This document shows positions 48,592 to 58,147 of a stretch of DNA of 64,000 bases, piece after piece. Origin of the DNA: Streptomyces sp. A012304 (lineage in GTDB: Bacteria > Actinomycetota > Actinomycetes > Streptomycetales > Streptomycetaceae); contig NZ_BQUN01000134.1 in assembly GCF_026008495.1 (NCBI RefSeq), positions 10,189 through 74,188 on the forward strand. Reading direction: 5' to 3'. The translations under genes and the position numbers were made by a program. The first letter of the stretch is position 1, and the number at the start of each line of letters is the position of its first letter. Under the pieces are notes generated by a model that was not told where the DNA came from, made no database searches, and saw only the letters and a program-made list of their open reading frames with translations.

Positions 48592-50232
48592 TCAGCCGCC
48601 CGCCCCCAGCACGGACGCGACGATCGGGCCGGCCGCGTCGACGCCGTGTCCGCCGGACTGCACCAGCGCCGCCGCCGCGACGTCGTCGCGGTAGCCGGTG
48701 AACCAGCTGTCGGACGTGGCCTTGCCGTCGACCTCCGCGGAGCCCGTCTTCGCGCCGATCCGGCCGCTGAGGCCCGACATCACCCCGGCCGCCGTGCCGC
48801 TGGTCGCGGTGCGGTTCATCATCGACCGCAACTGCTGCACCGTGGCGGAGTCCAGCCCCCGGGCGCGGGCCGGCTCCCGCCCGTCGAGGCTGAGCGGCAC
48901 GATCACCGGCTGCCGGAAGGTGCCCGTCATCGCGGTCGCCGTGATCGACGCCATGTTCAGCGGGTTCAGCTGCACCTGGCCCTGGCCGATCAGGGCGGCC
49001 GCGGTGTCCGATCCGCCGGCCGCCGGGACGGAGCCGTCGAAGGAGGGGATGCCGGTCTTCCAGTCCAGACCGATGCCGAATCGATCCTTCGCCTCGTTGG
49101 TGAGCGAGTCGACCTGGATCTCGTCAGCGAACTTGATGAAGGCGGTGTTGCAGGAGCGGGCGAAGCTCCACGAGAGCGTCGCGCTCTCGTTCGGTGTCAG
49201 GTCCTTGATGTTGTGGAAGGTCTGGCTCTCCGAGACCGCCTCCGGCGGACAGGGCGCCGGCCCGGTCGCCGTCGTGAGCCCGTTGTCGATCAGCATCGCC
49301 GCGCTGACGATCTTCATGGTGGAGCCGGGCGCCACCTCGCCCAGGAACGCCGCGTTCCAGCCGTCACCACGGTGGTTGGCGACCGCCAGCACCTCACCGC
49401 TGCTCGGCTTCACGGCCACCACCGACGACTCGCCGTACCTCTGCACGGCCTTCTCGGCCGCCGCCTGCACGCCCGCGCTGAGGGTGGTGGGCAGCCGGCC
49501 CGCCTTGCCCTCGGCGAGGGTGAGCAGCGGGGTGTCGGCGGTGTCCGGGGTGGCGTGCCGGATCGCCAGCTCGACGCCGGGCGTGCCGCCCGCCTTGTCG
49601 CCGTACTTGGCGCGCAGTTCGTCCAGGATCGGGCCGAGCGAGGGATATTTCTCCTTGGTCAGCACCTTGCCGTCGCGGTCCACGGCCTCGATGGGCGGCG
49701 CCGCCGAGTCACCGGTGACCAGCGTGTCGTCCATGGACTTCAGCTGCGGGTGGACGACCGAGGGCTGCCAGTCGACCAGCGCCTTCCCGGTGGTGATCCC
49801 CCGCACCACCGTCAGCCGGCTCCGGTAGACCAGCGGCTTGGATGTGCCCTCGTACGACACCGTCGCCTTCACCGTGTACGGCACCGTGGCGCCGGTCGCC
49901 GCACCCGGGGTGATCCTCACCCCGGTGATGTGGGCGTTCACGGCGTACGAGGTGAGCAGCGGCTCCGCCTTCGCCTCGTTGTTGGTGAGCGCGGCCGCCG
50001 CGGCCGCCTGGCCCTTCTCCCAGGCCGCGAAGAAGGCGGTGGCCGTCTCCTTCACCTCGGAGCTGCTCGGCGGCCCGCTCTTCTTCACCTCGGCCGGCCC
50101 GCTCGTCCCCGAGGAGCCGCCGCCCCCGTCCCCGTCGAGCGCGTTGACGAGGTTGTAGGCGCCGTATCCGGCCCCGCCCACCATCACCGCGAACACCGAG
50201 CCGACGATCGTCGCCTTGGCCCCTTTGCGCAT
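48592..50232 (-). CDS. Penicillin-binding transpeptidase (MecA_N-type), paralogue 2
   Basis: 546 aa. Same architecture as the downstream paralogue: membrane helix (VGSVFAVMVGGAGYGAY), MecA_N domain, transpeptidase with Ser304 in PGSTMK, SCNTAF, and AKTGSAE. The two share obvious similarity along their length, including PLNMAS and SKPL(A/V)Y segments, and are tandem duplicates that have diverged. ATG 50230-50232 follows GGGGAGGG. The promoter may be near 50310, with a 12-bp palindrome downstream. Confidence 0.93.
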   Translation of the reverse strand: MRKGAKATIVGSVFAVMVGGAGYGAYNLVNALDGDGGGGSSGTSGPAEVKKSGPPSSSEVKETATAFFAAWEKGQAAAAAALTNNEAKAEPLLTSYAVNAHITGVRITPGAATGATVPYTVKATVSYEGTSKPLVYRSRLTVVRGITTGKALVDWQPSVVHPQLKSMDDTLVTGDSAAPPIEAVDRDGKVLTKEKYPSLGPILDELRAKYGDKAGGTPGVELAIRHATPDTADTPLLTLAEGKAGRLPTTLSAGVQAAAEKAVQRYGESSVVAVKPSSGEVLAVANHRGDGWNAAFLGEVAPGSTMKIVSAAMLIDNGLTTATGPAPCPPEAVSESQTFHNIKDLTPNESATLSWSFARSCNTAFIKFADEIQVDSLTNEAKDRFGIGLDWKTGIPSFDGSVPAAGGSDTAAALIGQGQVQLNPLNMASITATAMTGTFRQPVIVPLSLDGREPARARGLDSATVQQLRSMMNRTATSGTAAGVMSGLSGRIGAKTGSAEVDGKATSDSWFTGYRDDVAAAALVQSGGHGVDAAGPIVASVLGAGG

Positions 50233-50281
50233 GGCGCGAACCCTCCCCGTTCAGTCCCCGTGCGACCCTCCCGAACCTTTT

Positions 50282-50323
50282 TGAACGCGTTCAGGAAGGC
50301 CGGTCATGCTCGCACTGTATGCG
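50282..50323 (-). promoter_or_regulatory. Possible promoter and palindrome before PBP paralogue 2
   Basis: On the reverse strand TACAGT is a likely -10 (near 50321-50316), 17 bases after TCACAG. A perfect 12-base palindrome TGAACGCGTTCA (50282-50293) lies downstream, within the predicted leader, 50 bases before the ATG. It might be an operator or transcript hairpin. Confidence 0.4.
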
Positions 50324-50400
50324 GCCCCAGGGCCTCCTGTGACGGGAGTTTCCGGAAGTTGTCCGAAGGGAGACCGGCATTTGGGGTTCCAGGGGCTGAA

Positions 50401-52152
50401 TCAGACCCAGGTATCCAGCCACATACGTGAACGCCAGGAGTCGATCGGGATGGCCTGACCGGTGTACAGCGGCCAGAAGTAGATGAAGTTCCACGCGATC
50501 AGCAGGACCAGCACACCCGCACTCGTCGCCCCCACCACCCGGCGGGTGTCGCTCGACCCCGGCCGCCCGACGATCGCCCCCACCATCATCGCCACCGCCA
50601 GACACAGGAACGGCAGGAAGACCACCGCGTAGAAGAGGAAGATCGTCCGCTCCTGGTACAGGAACCACGGCAGATACCCGGCCGCGACACCGCAGGCGAT
50701 CGCGCCCGCCCGCCAGTCCCGGCGGAAGAACCAGCGCCACAGCACGAACAGGACCGCGAAGCAGGCCGCCCACCACAGCATCGGCGTACCGAGCGCCAGC
50801 ACCTCCCGCGCGCACTTCTCACCCGCGTCCACCGGACAGCCGTCCTTGCCCGGCGTCGGCGACTCGTAGAAGTACGACACCGGCCGGCCCAGGACGATCC
50901 AGCTCCACGGGTTCGACTGGTACCGGTGCGGCGAGGTCAGATGGGTGTGGAACTCGAACACCTCGTGCTCGTAGTGCCACAGGCTCAGCCACCAGTCCGG
51001 GAACAGCCACGACCAGCTGCTGCTGCGCCCGTTCGCCGTCGCCCAGTCGCGGTAGTAGCCGCCCGAGCCGTCCCGGGCGGAGAGGATCCAGCCCGTCCAC
51101 GACGCCAGGTACGTCACCAGCGCGACCGGCACGGTGGCGAGGAACGCCAGGCCCGTGTCCCGCTTCAGCACCGCCGCGTACGGGTGGCGGGCGCCCGCCA
51201 CCCGGCGCGCGGCCACGTCCCACACCACGCTCATCAGGCAGAACGCGACCATGATGTACAGGCCGTTCCACTTCGTGCCGATGGCCAGTCCCAGCATCAC
51301 CCCGGCCGCCCAGCGCCACGGCCGCCACCCCAGCCGGGTGGTCTCGGCGATGTGCGCGTCGGGCCGGTACCGGCCGTCCGCGTCCGACGGCAGCGCCGCC
51401 GCGAGCCGCGCCCGCGCCCTGTCCCGGTCGATCAGCAGACAGCCGAACGTCGCCAGCACGAAGAACATCAGCACGCCGTCGAGCAGCGCGGTGCGGCTCA
51501 TCACGAAGTGCAGCCCGTCCACCGCCATCAGCGCGCCCGCCAGGCAGCCCAGGAACGTCGACCGGAACAGCCGGCGCCCGATCCGGCACAGCATGAGCAC
51601 GCTCAGCGTGCCCAGCAGCGCCGTCATGAACCGCCAGCCGAACGGATCGAACCCGAAGAGCAGCTCGCCCAGCCCGATGACGTACTTGCCGACCGGCGGA
51701 TGCACCACGTACGACGCGTCCGTCGGAACCGAGACGTCGCCGCCCGTGGAGAGGATCAGGTTGTTGGCGTTCTTGTCCCAGTTGACCTCGAAACCCCGGT
51801 GGACGATCGCCCACGCGTCCTTCGCGTAGTACGTCTCGTCGAATATCACCGCCTTCGGGCTGCCCAGGTTCCAGAACCGCAGCACGCCCGCCAGCAGCGT
51901 CACCAGCAGCGGCCCGCCCCAGCCGGACCAGCGGGTGATCCGGCCGGCGAGCGTGGGCGGCACGCCCAGCGCCTGCCACAGCCGCGGTCCGGGCTCGGTG
52001 TACGGCGGCACCAGCCGCTCGCGGACGTCGCCGGCCGGCTCCGCCGCGTATCCGAAACGGCGCAGTCGCTGCCGCCACAGCGGCCGCTCGTCCTGCGGCG
52101 CGTGGCCCTGCCGGTAGTCCGTGGAGTCCATGGAGGACGCGGTACTGGTCAC
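50401..52152 (-). CDS. pmt: Protein O-mannosyltransferase (dolichyl/polyprenyl-phosphate-mannose type)
   Basis: 583 aa. GT39 family membrane enzyme: the catalytic acidic motif is FDETYYAKDAW near residue 103, in the first loop, with many helices and a C-terminal PMT domain (FHTHLTSPHRYQSNPWSW). It transfers mannose from polyprenyl phosphate to secreted proteins; in S. coelicolor Pmt glycosylates the phage phiC31 receptor and PstS by published work. The start is GTG 52150-52152. It is divergent from rsmI. Confidence 0.93.
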   Translation of the reverse strand: MTSTASSMDSTDYRQGHAPQDERPLWRQRLRRFGYAAEPAGDVRERLVPPYTEPGPRLWQALGVPPTLAGRITRWSGWGGPLLVTLLAGVLRFWNLGSPKAVIFDETYYAKDAWAIVHRGFEVNWDKNANNLILSTGGDVSVPTDASYVVHPPVGKYVIGLGELLFGFDPFGWRFMTALLGTLSVLMLCRIGRRLFRSTFLGCLAGALMAVDGLHFVMSRTALLDGVLMFFVLATFGCLLIDRDRARARLAAALPSDADGRYRPDAHIAETTRLGWRPWRWAAGVMLGLAIGTKWNGLYIMVAFCLMSVVWDVAARRVAGARHPYAAVLKRDTGLAFLATVPVALVTYLASWTGWILSARDGSGGYYRDWATANGRSSSWSWLFPDWWLSLWHYEHEVFEFHTHLTSPHRYQSNPWSWIVLGRPVSYFYESPTPGKDGCPVDAGEKCAREVLALGTPMLWWAACFAVLFVLWRWFFRRDWRAGAIACGVAAGYLPWFLYQERTIFLFYAVVFLPFLCLAVAMMVGAIVGRPGSSDTRRVVGATSAGVLVLLIAWNFIYFWPLYTGQAIPIDSWRSRMWLDTWV

Positions 52153-52215
52153 CGCGCCATCGTAGGGAACCCTTCTGTGGGATTCCCGTGCCTCACCCCC
52201 TGCGAGACTGGAAAC

Positions 52216-53073
52216 GTGACAGTCACACCCGGAACCCTGGTCCTTGCCGGCACCCCCATCGGCGACATCGCGGACGCACCCCCTCGGCTCGCCGAGGAGC
52301 TGGCCGGCGCCGACGTCATCGCCGCCGAGGACACCCGGCGGCTGCGGCGCCTGACCCAGGCTCTGGACGTCGCCCCCAAGGGGCGCGTGGTGTCGTACTT
52401 CGAGGGCAACGAGTCCGCCCGCACCCCCGAACTCGTCGAGGAACTGCTCGGCGGCGCCCGCGTGCTGCTGGTCACCGACGCCGGGATGCCGTCGGTGTCG
52501 GACCCCGGCTACCGGTTGGTCGCGGCGGCCGTGGAGCGCGACGTCCGGGTCACCGCCGTGCCCGGCCCGTCCGCCGTGCTGACCGCCCTCGCCCTGTCCG
52601 GGCTGCCCGTCGACCGCTTCTGCTTCGAGGGCTTCCTGCCGCGCAAGGCGGGGGAGCGACTCACCCGGCTGCGGGAGGTGGCCGGGGAGCGCCGCACCCT
52701 CGTCTACTTCGAGGCCCCGCACCGCCTCGACGACACCCTCGCCGCGATGGCCGAGGTGTTCGGCGGCGAGCGGCGGGCCGCCGTCTGCCGGGAGCTGACC
52801 AAGACCTACGAGGAGGTCCGGCGCGGCCCGCTGGCGGAGCTGGCGGCGTGGGCCGCGCAGGGCGTGCGCGGCGAGATCACCGTCGTCGTCTCCGGGGCGC
52901 CGGAGCGCGCCGCCGAGAAGCCCGACCCGGAGGAGCTGGTGCGGCGGGTACGGGCGCGCGAGGAGGCCGGCGAGCGCCGCAAGGAGGCGATCGCGGCGGT
53001 GGCGGCGGAGGCGGGGCTGCCGAAGCGTGAGGTGTTCGACGCGGTGGTGGCGGCGAAGCACGCCACCGGCTGA
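52216..53073 (+). CDS. rsmI: 16S rRNA (cytidine-2'-O)-methyltransferase RsmI
   Basis: 285 aa. The SAM-binding tetrapyrrole-methylase fold starts VLAGTPIGDIADA, then AEDTRRLRRL, GNESART and VTDAGMPSVSDPG, and ends KREVFDAVVAAKH. It 2'-O-methylates C1402 of 16S rRNA. GTG 52216-52218. It is followed, with a 218-base gap, by a zinc-ribbon gene. Confidence 0.95.
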   Translation: MTVTPGTLVLAGTPIGDIADAPPRLAEELAGADVIAAEDTRRLRRLTQALDVAPKGRVVSYFEGNESARTPELVEELLGGARVLLVTDAGMPSVSDPGYRLVAAAVERDVRVTAVPGPSAVLTALALSGLPVDRFCFEGFLPRKAGERLTRLREVAGERRTLVYFEAPHRLDDTLAAMAEVFGGERRAAVCRELTKTYEEVRRGPLAELAAWAAQGVRGEITVVVSGAPERAAEKPDPEELVRRVRAREEAGERRKEAIAAVAAEAGLPKREVFDAVVAAKHATG

Positions 53074-53291
53074 ACCGGCCCGGCCACGTCGTCATGGACG
53101 GGCGTTCGTCATGCACGGGTAAAGGGCGAATGTAAAAAGCAAAGCTCACAGGCCCCGCGTGAACCGCTTCGGCAAGGACAGCCCAAAACGGCTCCAACAC
53201 TCGACAGGTCCGCTCCGTCCGGGCCGCGGGAGGAGTCCACTGGACGCAGGACGCACCCGTCCCCCTGGTCCAGCGGACAAGAGGAGCTGGC

Positions 53292-53693
53292 ATGAGCGAG
53301 ACCACCGGGCAGACCCGCCCGCACACCACGGCCATCCCCGTCGTGCACGAGTCGTACTCCTTCGCCTGCATGCGCTGCGGGTACGGCTGGGAGCAGTCGT
53401 ACGAGATCGAGCACCACACGGACGGCGACGGACACGAGTTCGTCCTCTACGTGGCCGACGGCCGGACCGTGCCGTCCCCGTTGAGCCGTCCGACGTGCCA
53501 GAACTGCGACGGGCACCTGGTGCGCATCATGCGGGCGGGACAGGTCTCCTCGGCGCTCGACGCGGCCCGCGGGCGGCCGGCGCCGCCGGCCGGACCGGTC
53601 GAGGTGCCGGTGCCCGCCCAGCGGCGCGAAGGACGGGAGCACCACTGGCACCTGTCCGACCTGCTCCACCCTTTCCAGCGCAAGGCCGGCTGA
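53292..53693 (+). CDS. Hypothetical protein with two CxxC pairs
   Basis: 133 aa. Cysteine pairs CMRCGY and CQNCDG lie about 40 residues apart, forming a likely zinc ribbon (MRCGYGWEQSYEIEHHTDGDG in between). The rest is hydrophilic with a basic C-terminus. I recognise no named family. ATG 53292 is preceded by AAGAGGAG. The 218 bases upstream contain no other gene. Confidence 0.85.
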   Translation: MSETTGQTRPHTTAIPVVHESYSFACMRCGYGWEQSYEIEHHTDGDGHEFVLYVADGRTVPSPLSRPTCQNCDGHLVRIMRAGQVSSALDAARGRPAPPAGPVEVPVPAQRREGREHHWHLSDLLHPFQRKAG

Positions 53694-53766
53694 CCCCGCG
53701 CCGCGGCGGTCGTGCGGGGCGGCCGGGCGGCGGTCCGGGGGTGGACCCCTTCCGTAGGATCGGGGC

Positions 53767-54657
53767 ATGCCTTCGAACGCCTCCGACCGCACCGACAAGA
53801 ACACGCCGCCGCCGCTCCCGGCCCCCCTCCAGGTGCCGGTCGCGGACTCCCACACCCACCTCGACATGCAGTCCGGCACGGTCGAGGAGGCCCTCGCGAA
53901 AGCCGCGTCGGTCGGTGTGACGACGGTCGTCCAGGTCGGCTGCGACGTGCGCGGCTCCCGGTGGGCGGCCGAGACGGCCGCGGCCCACGACGCCGTCCAC
54001 GCGGCCGTCGCCCTGCACCCCAACGAGGCCCCGCGCATCGTCCACGGCGACCCCGACGGCTGGTCCCGGCAGGGCGCGCGCGAGCCCGGGGGCGCGGCGG
54101 CGCTCGACGAGGCGCTCGCCGAGATCGACCGCCTGGCCGCGCTCCCCCATGTGAAGGGCGTCGGCGAGACGGGTCTCGACCACTTCCGCACCGGCCCCGA
54201 GGGCAAGGAGGCGCAGGAGCGTTCCTTCCGCGCCCACATCGAGATCGCCAAACGGCACGGCAAGGCCCTGGTCATCCACGACCGCGACGCCCACGCCGAC
54301 GTCCTGCGCGTCCTCAAGGAGGAGGGCGCCCCCGAGCGCACCGTCTTCCACTGCTACTCCGGCGACGCCGAGATGGCCGAGATCTGCGCCCGCGCCGGGT
54401 ACTTCATGTCCTTCGCCGGCAACGTCACCTTCAAGAACGCCCAGAACCTGCGCGACGCGCTCGCCGTCGCCCCGCTGGAGCTGGTCCTGGTGGAGACCGA
54501 CGCGCCCTTCCTGACCCCGGTGCCCTACCGCGGTCGGCCCAACGCCCCGTACCTGGTGCCGGTCACCGTGCGCGCGATGGCCGCCGTCCGGGGCGTCGAC
54601 GAGGACGCGATGGCGACGGCCCTCGCCGCGAACACGGCCCGCGCCTTCGCCTACTGA
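53767..54657 (+). CDS. TatD family deoxyribonuclease
   Basis: 296 aa. Metal-dependent motifs are DSHTHLDMQS, GETGLDHF, HDRDAHADV, FHCYSG and ETDAPFLTP. TatD proteins are 3'-5' exonucleases involved in DNA repair and oxidative stress. The length matches the family. It lies upstream of rpfB. ATG 53767-53769. The N-terminal 22 residues are a hydrophilic extension. Confidence 0.95.
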   Translation: MPSNASDRTDKNTPPPLPAPLQVPVADSHTHLDMQSGTVEEALAKAASVGVTTVVQVGCDVRGSRWAAETAAAHDAVHAAVALHPNEAPRIVHGDPDGWSRQGAREPGGAAALDEALAEIDRLAALPHVKGVGETGLDHFRTGPEGKEAQERSFRAHIEIAKRHGKALVIHDRDAHADVLRVLKEEGAPERTVFHCYSGDAEMAEICARAGYFMSFAGNVTFKNAQNLRDALAVAPLELVLVETDAPFLTPVPYRGRPNAPYLVPVTVRAMAAVRGVDEDAMATALAANTARAFAY

Positions 54658-54693
54658 ACCGATCCGAACACAACTCTCAGTAGCCGCGTCGCT

Positions 54694-54722
54694 TTGGAGA
54701 GTGACGATCGCTCCGCTAGGTT
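54694..54722 (+). promoter_or_regulatory. rpfB promoter
   Basis: TTGGAG (54694-54699) and TAGGTT (54717-54722) are separated by 17 bases, a good match to vegetative Streptomyces promoters. The TTG of the -35 is in frame with the next gene, but this explains why it should not be used as a start. Transcription probably begins near 54729. Confidence 0.65.
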
Positions 54723-54777
54723 CTGGGGGCCCGATCCGGACCCCCTGGACCCCTCCGGCCCCCTGGAGCGTGTCGGC

Positions 54778-56181
54778 GTGAGCAACCCCCACCACCAGAC
54801 GTTCGAGACACCGTACGGCCCGAGCGAGCCCCACGACCCCCACGACCTTTACGCCCCGCAGCCCGACGTGCACGGCGCGGAGACCCGGGCGTACGGGGTG
54901 TACGCGGCGCCCGGCTCGTACGAGGACACCTACCGGCCCGCCTACGAGGTCCCGGACCCCCCCGAGCCGCGGGTGCCGCGGGAGCCGCCGGAGACGCTGG
55001 TGCTGCCCGGCGGGAGCGGCGACGCGAGCGAGGGCCGGTGGGGAGCGGGACGGCGGGCCGCGCGCCGGCGCCGGACGCGTTCCGCCGAGCGCCCGGACTC
55101 CCCGATGCGCCGCCTGCTGCCCCAGGCCCTGGTCGTGGCGTTCCTCGCCGGCGGCACCACCGCCTTCCTCGCCAAGGACAAGGCGGTCGAGCTGACCGTC
55201 GACGGCAGGCCCCGCACTCTGCACACCTTCGCCGACGACGTCACCGAACTGCTCGCGGAGGAGGACGTACGCGTCGGCGCCCACGACGTGGTGGCACCCG
55301 CCCCCGGCACCCCGCTCACCAGCGGCGACGAGATCGCCGTCCGCTACGGCCGCCCCGTCCGCCTCACCCTGGACGGGCAGCTGCGCGAGGTGTGGACGAC
55401 GGCCCGCACGGTCGAGGGGGCGCTCGAACAGCTCGGGGTGCGTGCGGAGGGCGCGTACCTGTCCGCGGCGCGCTCCCAGCGCATCGGGCGCGCGGGGCTC
55501 GCGCTGAACGTGCGCACCGAACGCGCCGTGACGATCATGGCCGACGGCCGGGCCCGCACCATCCGCACCAACGCGGCGACCGTGCGGGAGGCGGTCGAGG
55601 CGGCCGGCATCACCCTGCGCGGACAGGACACCACCTCCGTCCCCCTCGGGAGCTTCCCGCGCGACGGGCAGACGGTGACCGTGCTGCGGATCACCGGCAG
55701 CCGGGAGGTGCGCGAGGAGCAGATCCCGTTCGTGGTGCGACGGGTGGCGGACCCCTCCGTGTTCAAGGGCACGGAGATCGTGGAGCGTGCCGGGCAGCCG
55801 GGGCTGCTGCGGGTCACATACGCCCTGCGCACCGTCAACGGCGTCCGGCAGAAGCCGCGGTTGATCAGGACCGAGATCGTGCGCGAGCCGCGCGCGCAGG
55901 TCGTCAAGGTCGGCACCAAGCCGCTGCCGGCGTCCGTGCGCGGCGCCGACGGCCTGAACTGGCAGGGCCTCGCGGCCTGCGAGTCCGGCGGCCGCCCCGA
56001 CGCGGTCGACCCGTCCGGCACCTACGGCGGCCTCTACCAGTTCGACACCCGCACCTGGCAGAGCCTCGGCGGCACCGGCCGCCCCGAGGACGCCCCCGCG
56101 GCCGAACAGACCCTCCGCGCCAAGAAGCTCTACACCCGACGCGGCGCATCCCCCTGGCCCCACTGCGGAACCCGCCTGTAG
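54778..56181 (+). CDS. rpfB: Resuscitation-promoting factor RpfB
   Basis: 467 aa. A Pro/Tyr-rich cytoplasmic part is followed by a helix (LPQALVVAFLAGGTTAFLA), three DUF348 repeats, a G5 domain, and the Rpf transglycosylase with Glu402 in LAACESGG. The enzyme cleaves peptidoglycan and aids spore germination and revival. GTG 54778 has GGAG 8 bases upstream. A promoter at 54694-54722 rules out the TTG at 54694. A hairpin follows at 56199. Confidence 0.93.
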   Translation: MSNPHHQTFETPYGPSEPHDPHDLYAPQPDVHGAETRAYGVYAAPGSYEDTYRPAYEVPDPPEPRVPREPPETLVLPGGSGDASEGRWGAGRRAARRRRTRSAERPDSPMRRLLPQALVVAFLAGGTTAFLAKDKAVELTVDGRPRTLHTFADDVTELLAEEDVRVGAHDVVAPAPGTPLTSGDEIAVRYGRPVRLTLDGQLREVWTTARTVEGALEQLGVRAEGAYLSAARSQRIGRAGLALNVRTERAVTIMADGRARTIRTNAATVREAVEAAGITLRGQDTTSVPLGSFPRDGQTVTVLRITGSREVREEQIPFVVRRVADPSVFKGTEIVERAGQPGLLRVTYALRTVNGVRQKPRLIRTEIVREPRAQVVKVGTKPLPASVRGADGLNWQGLAACESGGRPDAVDPSGTYGGLYQFDTRTWQSLGGTGRPEDAPAAEQTLRAKKLYTRRGASPWPHCGTRL

Positions 56182-56198
56182 CTCGTGGCCGCGGGCTG

Positions 56199-56219
56199 CG
56201 TGCCGCCTGGGGCGGCACG
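56199..56219 (+). terminator. Hairpin after rpfB
   Basis: CGTGCCGCC-TGG-GGCGGCACG is a perfect 9-bp stem with a 3-base loop, 18 bases after the rpfB stop. No U-run follows, but streptomycete terminators often lack one. Confidence 0.5.
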
Positions 56220-56315
56220 GGGGACCGGGGGCCGGGGGGCCGGGGGTATCCCCGCCCGGCCGCGGCGCGGGGCAACCGGACGGGACGCCCACCTGCCGCC
56301 CCGTACCCTTGTCCC

Positions 56316-57188
56316 GTGACCAGCCCCACCCCCGACGCCCTCCTCGGCCCCGCCGACATCCGCGAACTGGCGGCCGCCCTCGGCGTACGCCCCACCAAAC
56401 AGCGCGGCCAGAACTTCGTGATCGACGCGAACACGGTCCGCCGTATCGTCCGCACCGCGGAGGTCCGCCCCGACGACGTGGTCGTCGAGGTGGGCCCGGG
56501 GCTCGGCTCACTGACCCTCGCGCTGCTGGAGGCCGCCGACCACGTCACCGCCGTCGAGATCGACGACGTGCTGGCCGCCGCCCTCCCCGCGACGATCGCG
56601 GCCCGGATGCCGGCCCGCGCCGACCACTTCGCCCTTGTCCACTCGGACGCGATGCACGTGACCGAGCTGCCGGGCCCCGCCCCCACCGCGCTGGTCGCCA
56701 ACCTCCCCTACAACGTCGCCGTGCCGGTCCTCCTCCACATGCTCGACACCTTCCCGAGCATCGAGCGCACCCTCGTCATGGTCCAGGCGGAGGTCGCCGA
56801 CCGGCTCGCCGCCGCACCCGGCTCGAAGGTGTACGGCGTGCCGTCGGTCAAGGCCAACTGGTACGCCGAGGTCAAGCGGGCCGGCGCGATCGGCCGCAAC
56901 GTCTTCTGGCCCGCGCCCAACGTCGACAGCGGCCTGGTCTCGCTCGTCCGCCGCGCCGAGCCGATCAAGACGACCGCCTCGAAGGCCGAGGTGTTCGCCG
57001 TCGTCGACGCGGCGTTCGCCCAGCGCCGCAAGACCCTGCGGGCCGCGCTCGCCGGCTGGGCGGGCTCCGCCGCGGCGGCCGAGACGGCCCTGGTCGCGGC
57101 CGGGGTGTCCCCCCAGGCGCGCGGGGAGTCACTCACCGTCGAGGAGTTCGCGCGCATCGCCGAGCACAAGCAGAAGGAATCCGAGTGA
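56316..57188 (+). CDS. rsmA: 16S rRNA (adenine1518/1519-N6)-dimethyltransferase RsmA
   Basis: 290 aa. SAM motif VVVEVGPGLGSLTLAL, then VEIDD, and NLPYNVA, the family's conserved NLPY element. It dimethylates A1518 and A1519 late in 30S maturation; loss confers kasugamycin resistance. The C-terminal rRNA-binding domain contains the usual AFAQRRKTLRAAL. GTG 56316. The stop overlaps ispE (GTGA), a conserved gene pair. Confidence 0.95.
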   Translation: MTSPTPDALLGPADIRELAAALGVRPTKQRGQNFVIDANTVRRIVRTAEVRPDDVVVEVGPGLGSLTLALLEAADHVTAVEIDDVLAAALPATIAARMPARADHFALVHSDAMHVTELPGPAPTALVANLPYNVAVPVLLHMLDTFPSIERTLVMVQAEVADRLAAAPGSKVYGVPSVKANWYAEVKRAGAIGRNVFWPAPNVDSGLVSLVRRAEPIKTTASKAEVFAVVDAAFAQRRKTLRAALAGWAGSAAAAETALVAAGVSPQARGESLTVEEFARIAEHKQKESE

Positions 57189-58081
57189 GCGTCACCGTAC
57201 GCGTCCCCGCGAAGGTCAACGTCCAGCTCGCGGTGGGCGCGGCCCGCCCCGACGGCTTCCACGACCTGGCGAACGTCTTCCTCGCGGTCTCCCTGTTCGA
57301 CGAGGTCACCGTCACCCCGGCCGACGAGCTGCGCGTCACGTGCACGGGTCCGGACGCCGCCCAGGTCCCGCTCGACCGCACCAACCTGGCCGCGCGCGCC
57401 GCGCTCGCGCTCGCCGAGCGCTACGGCCGGACGCCCGACGTGCACCTGCACATCACCAAGGACATCCCCGTCGCCGGCGGCATGGCGGGCGGCAGCGCGG
57501 ACGGCGCGGGCGCGCTGCTCGCCTGCGACGCGCTGTGGGGCACGGGCGCGTCCCGGGAGGAACTCCTGGAGATCTGCGCCGAGTTGGGCAGCGACGTGCC
57601 GTTCAGCCTGATCGGCGGCGCCGCCCTCGGCACCGGGCGGGGCGAGCGGCTGACCGCCGTGGAGGTCGGCGGCACCTTCCACTGGGTGTTCGCGATGGCG
57701 GGGCGGGGGCTGTCGACGCCGGCGGTGTTCCGTGAGTTCGACCGGCTCGCCGAGGGCCGGGACGTCCCCGAGCCCGTCGCCTCCCAGGACCTCCTCGCCG
57801 CCCTCGCCAAGGGCGACCCCGAGGCGCTCGCGGCGGCCGTGTCCAACGACCTCCAGCCCGCCGCCCTGTCCCTCTTCCCCGAACTCGCCGACACCCTCGC
57901 CGTGGGCCGCGCGGCCGGCGCCCTCGCCGCCCTCGTCTCCGGCTCGGGCCCCACCACCGCGTTCCTCACCCGCGACCCCGCCGCCGCGGCCGAGGTCGCT
58001 GCCGCACTGCGCGCGTCCGGCACCTGCCACACCGTACGCACCGCCTCGGCCCCGGCCCCGGGCGCGACCGTACTCCCCTGA
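57185..58081 (+). CDS. ispE: 4-(cytidine 5'-diphospho)-2-C-methyl-D-erythritol kinase
   Basis: 298 aa. GHMP kinase motifs are RVPAKVNVQLAVGAARPDG at the N-terminus, IPVAGGMAGGSADGAGAL for ATP, and SGSGPTTAF in the C-terminal half. It phosphorylates CDP-methylerythritol in the MEP isoprenoid pathway. GTG 57185 overlaps the rsmA stop by four bases. It is 66 bases upstream of the ABC-F gene. Confidence 0.95.
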   Translation: MSVTVRVPAKVNVQLAVGAARPDGFHDLANVFLAVSLFDEVTVTPADELRVTCTGPDAAQVPLDRTNLAARAALALAERYGRTPDVHLHITKDIPVAGGMAGGSADGAGALLACDALWGTGASREELLEICAELGSDVPFSLIGGAALGTGRGERLTAVEVGGTFHWVFAMAGRGLSTPAVFREFDRLAEGRDVPEPVASQDLLAALAKGDPEALAAAVSNDLQPAALSLFPELADTLAVGRAAGALAALVSGSGPTTAFLTRDPAAAAEVAAALRASGTCHTVRTASAPAPGATVLP

Positions 58082-58147
58082 CCCCGCCGTCCGTCCCTCC
58101 GCCCGACTACCCTGGAGGGTCGATCGATCCCCCCGGGCAGGAGTGAA

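Noticed and set aside
54658..54777. c-di-AMP (ydaO) riboswitch before rpfB
   Set aside because: Such switches are known before some rpf genes, but the leader here is only about 50 bases and lacks the expected structure.
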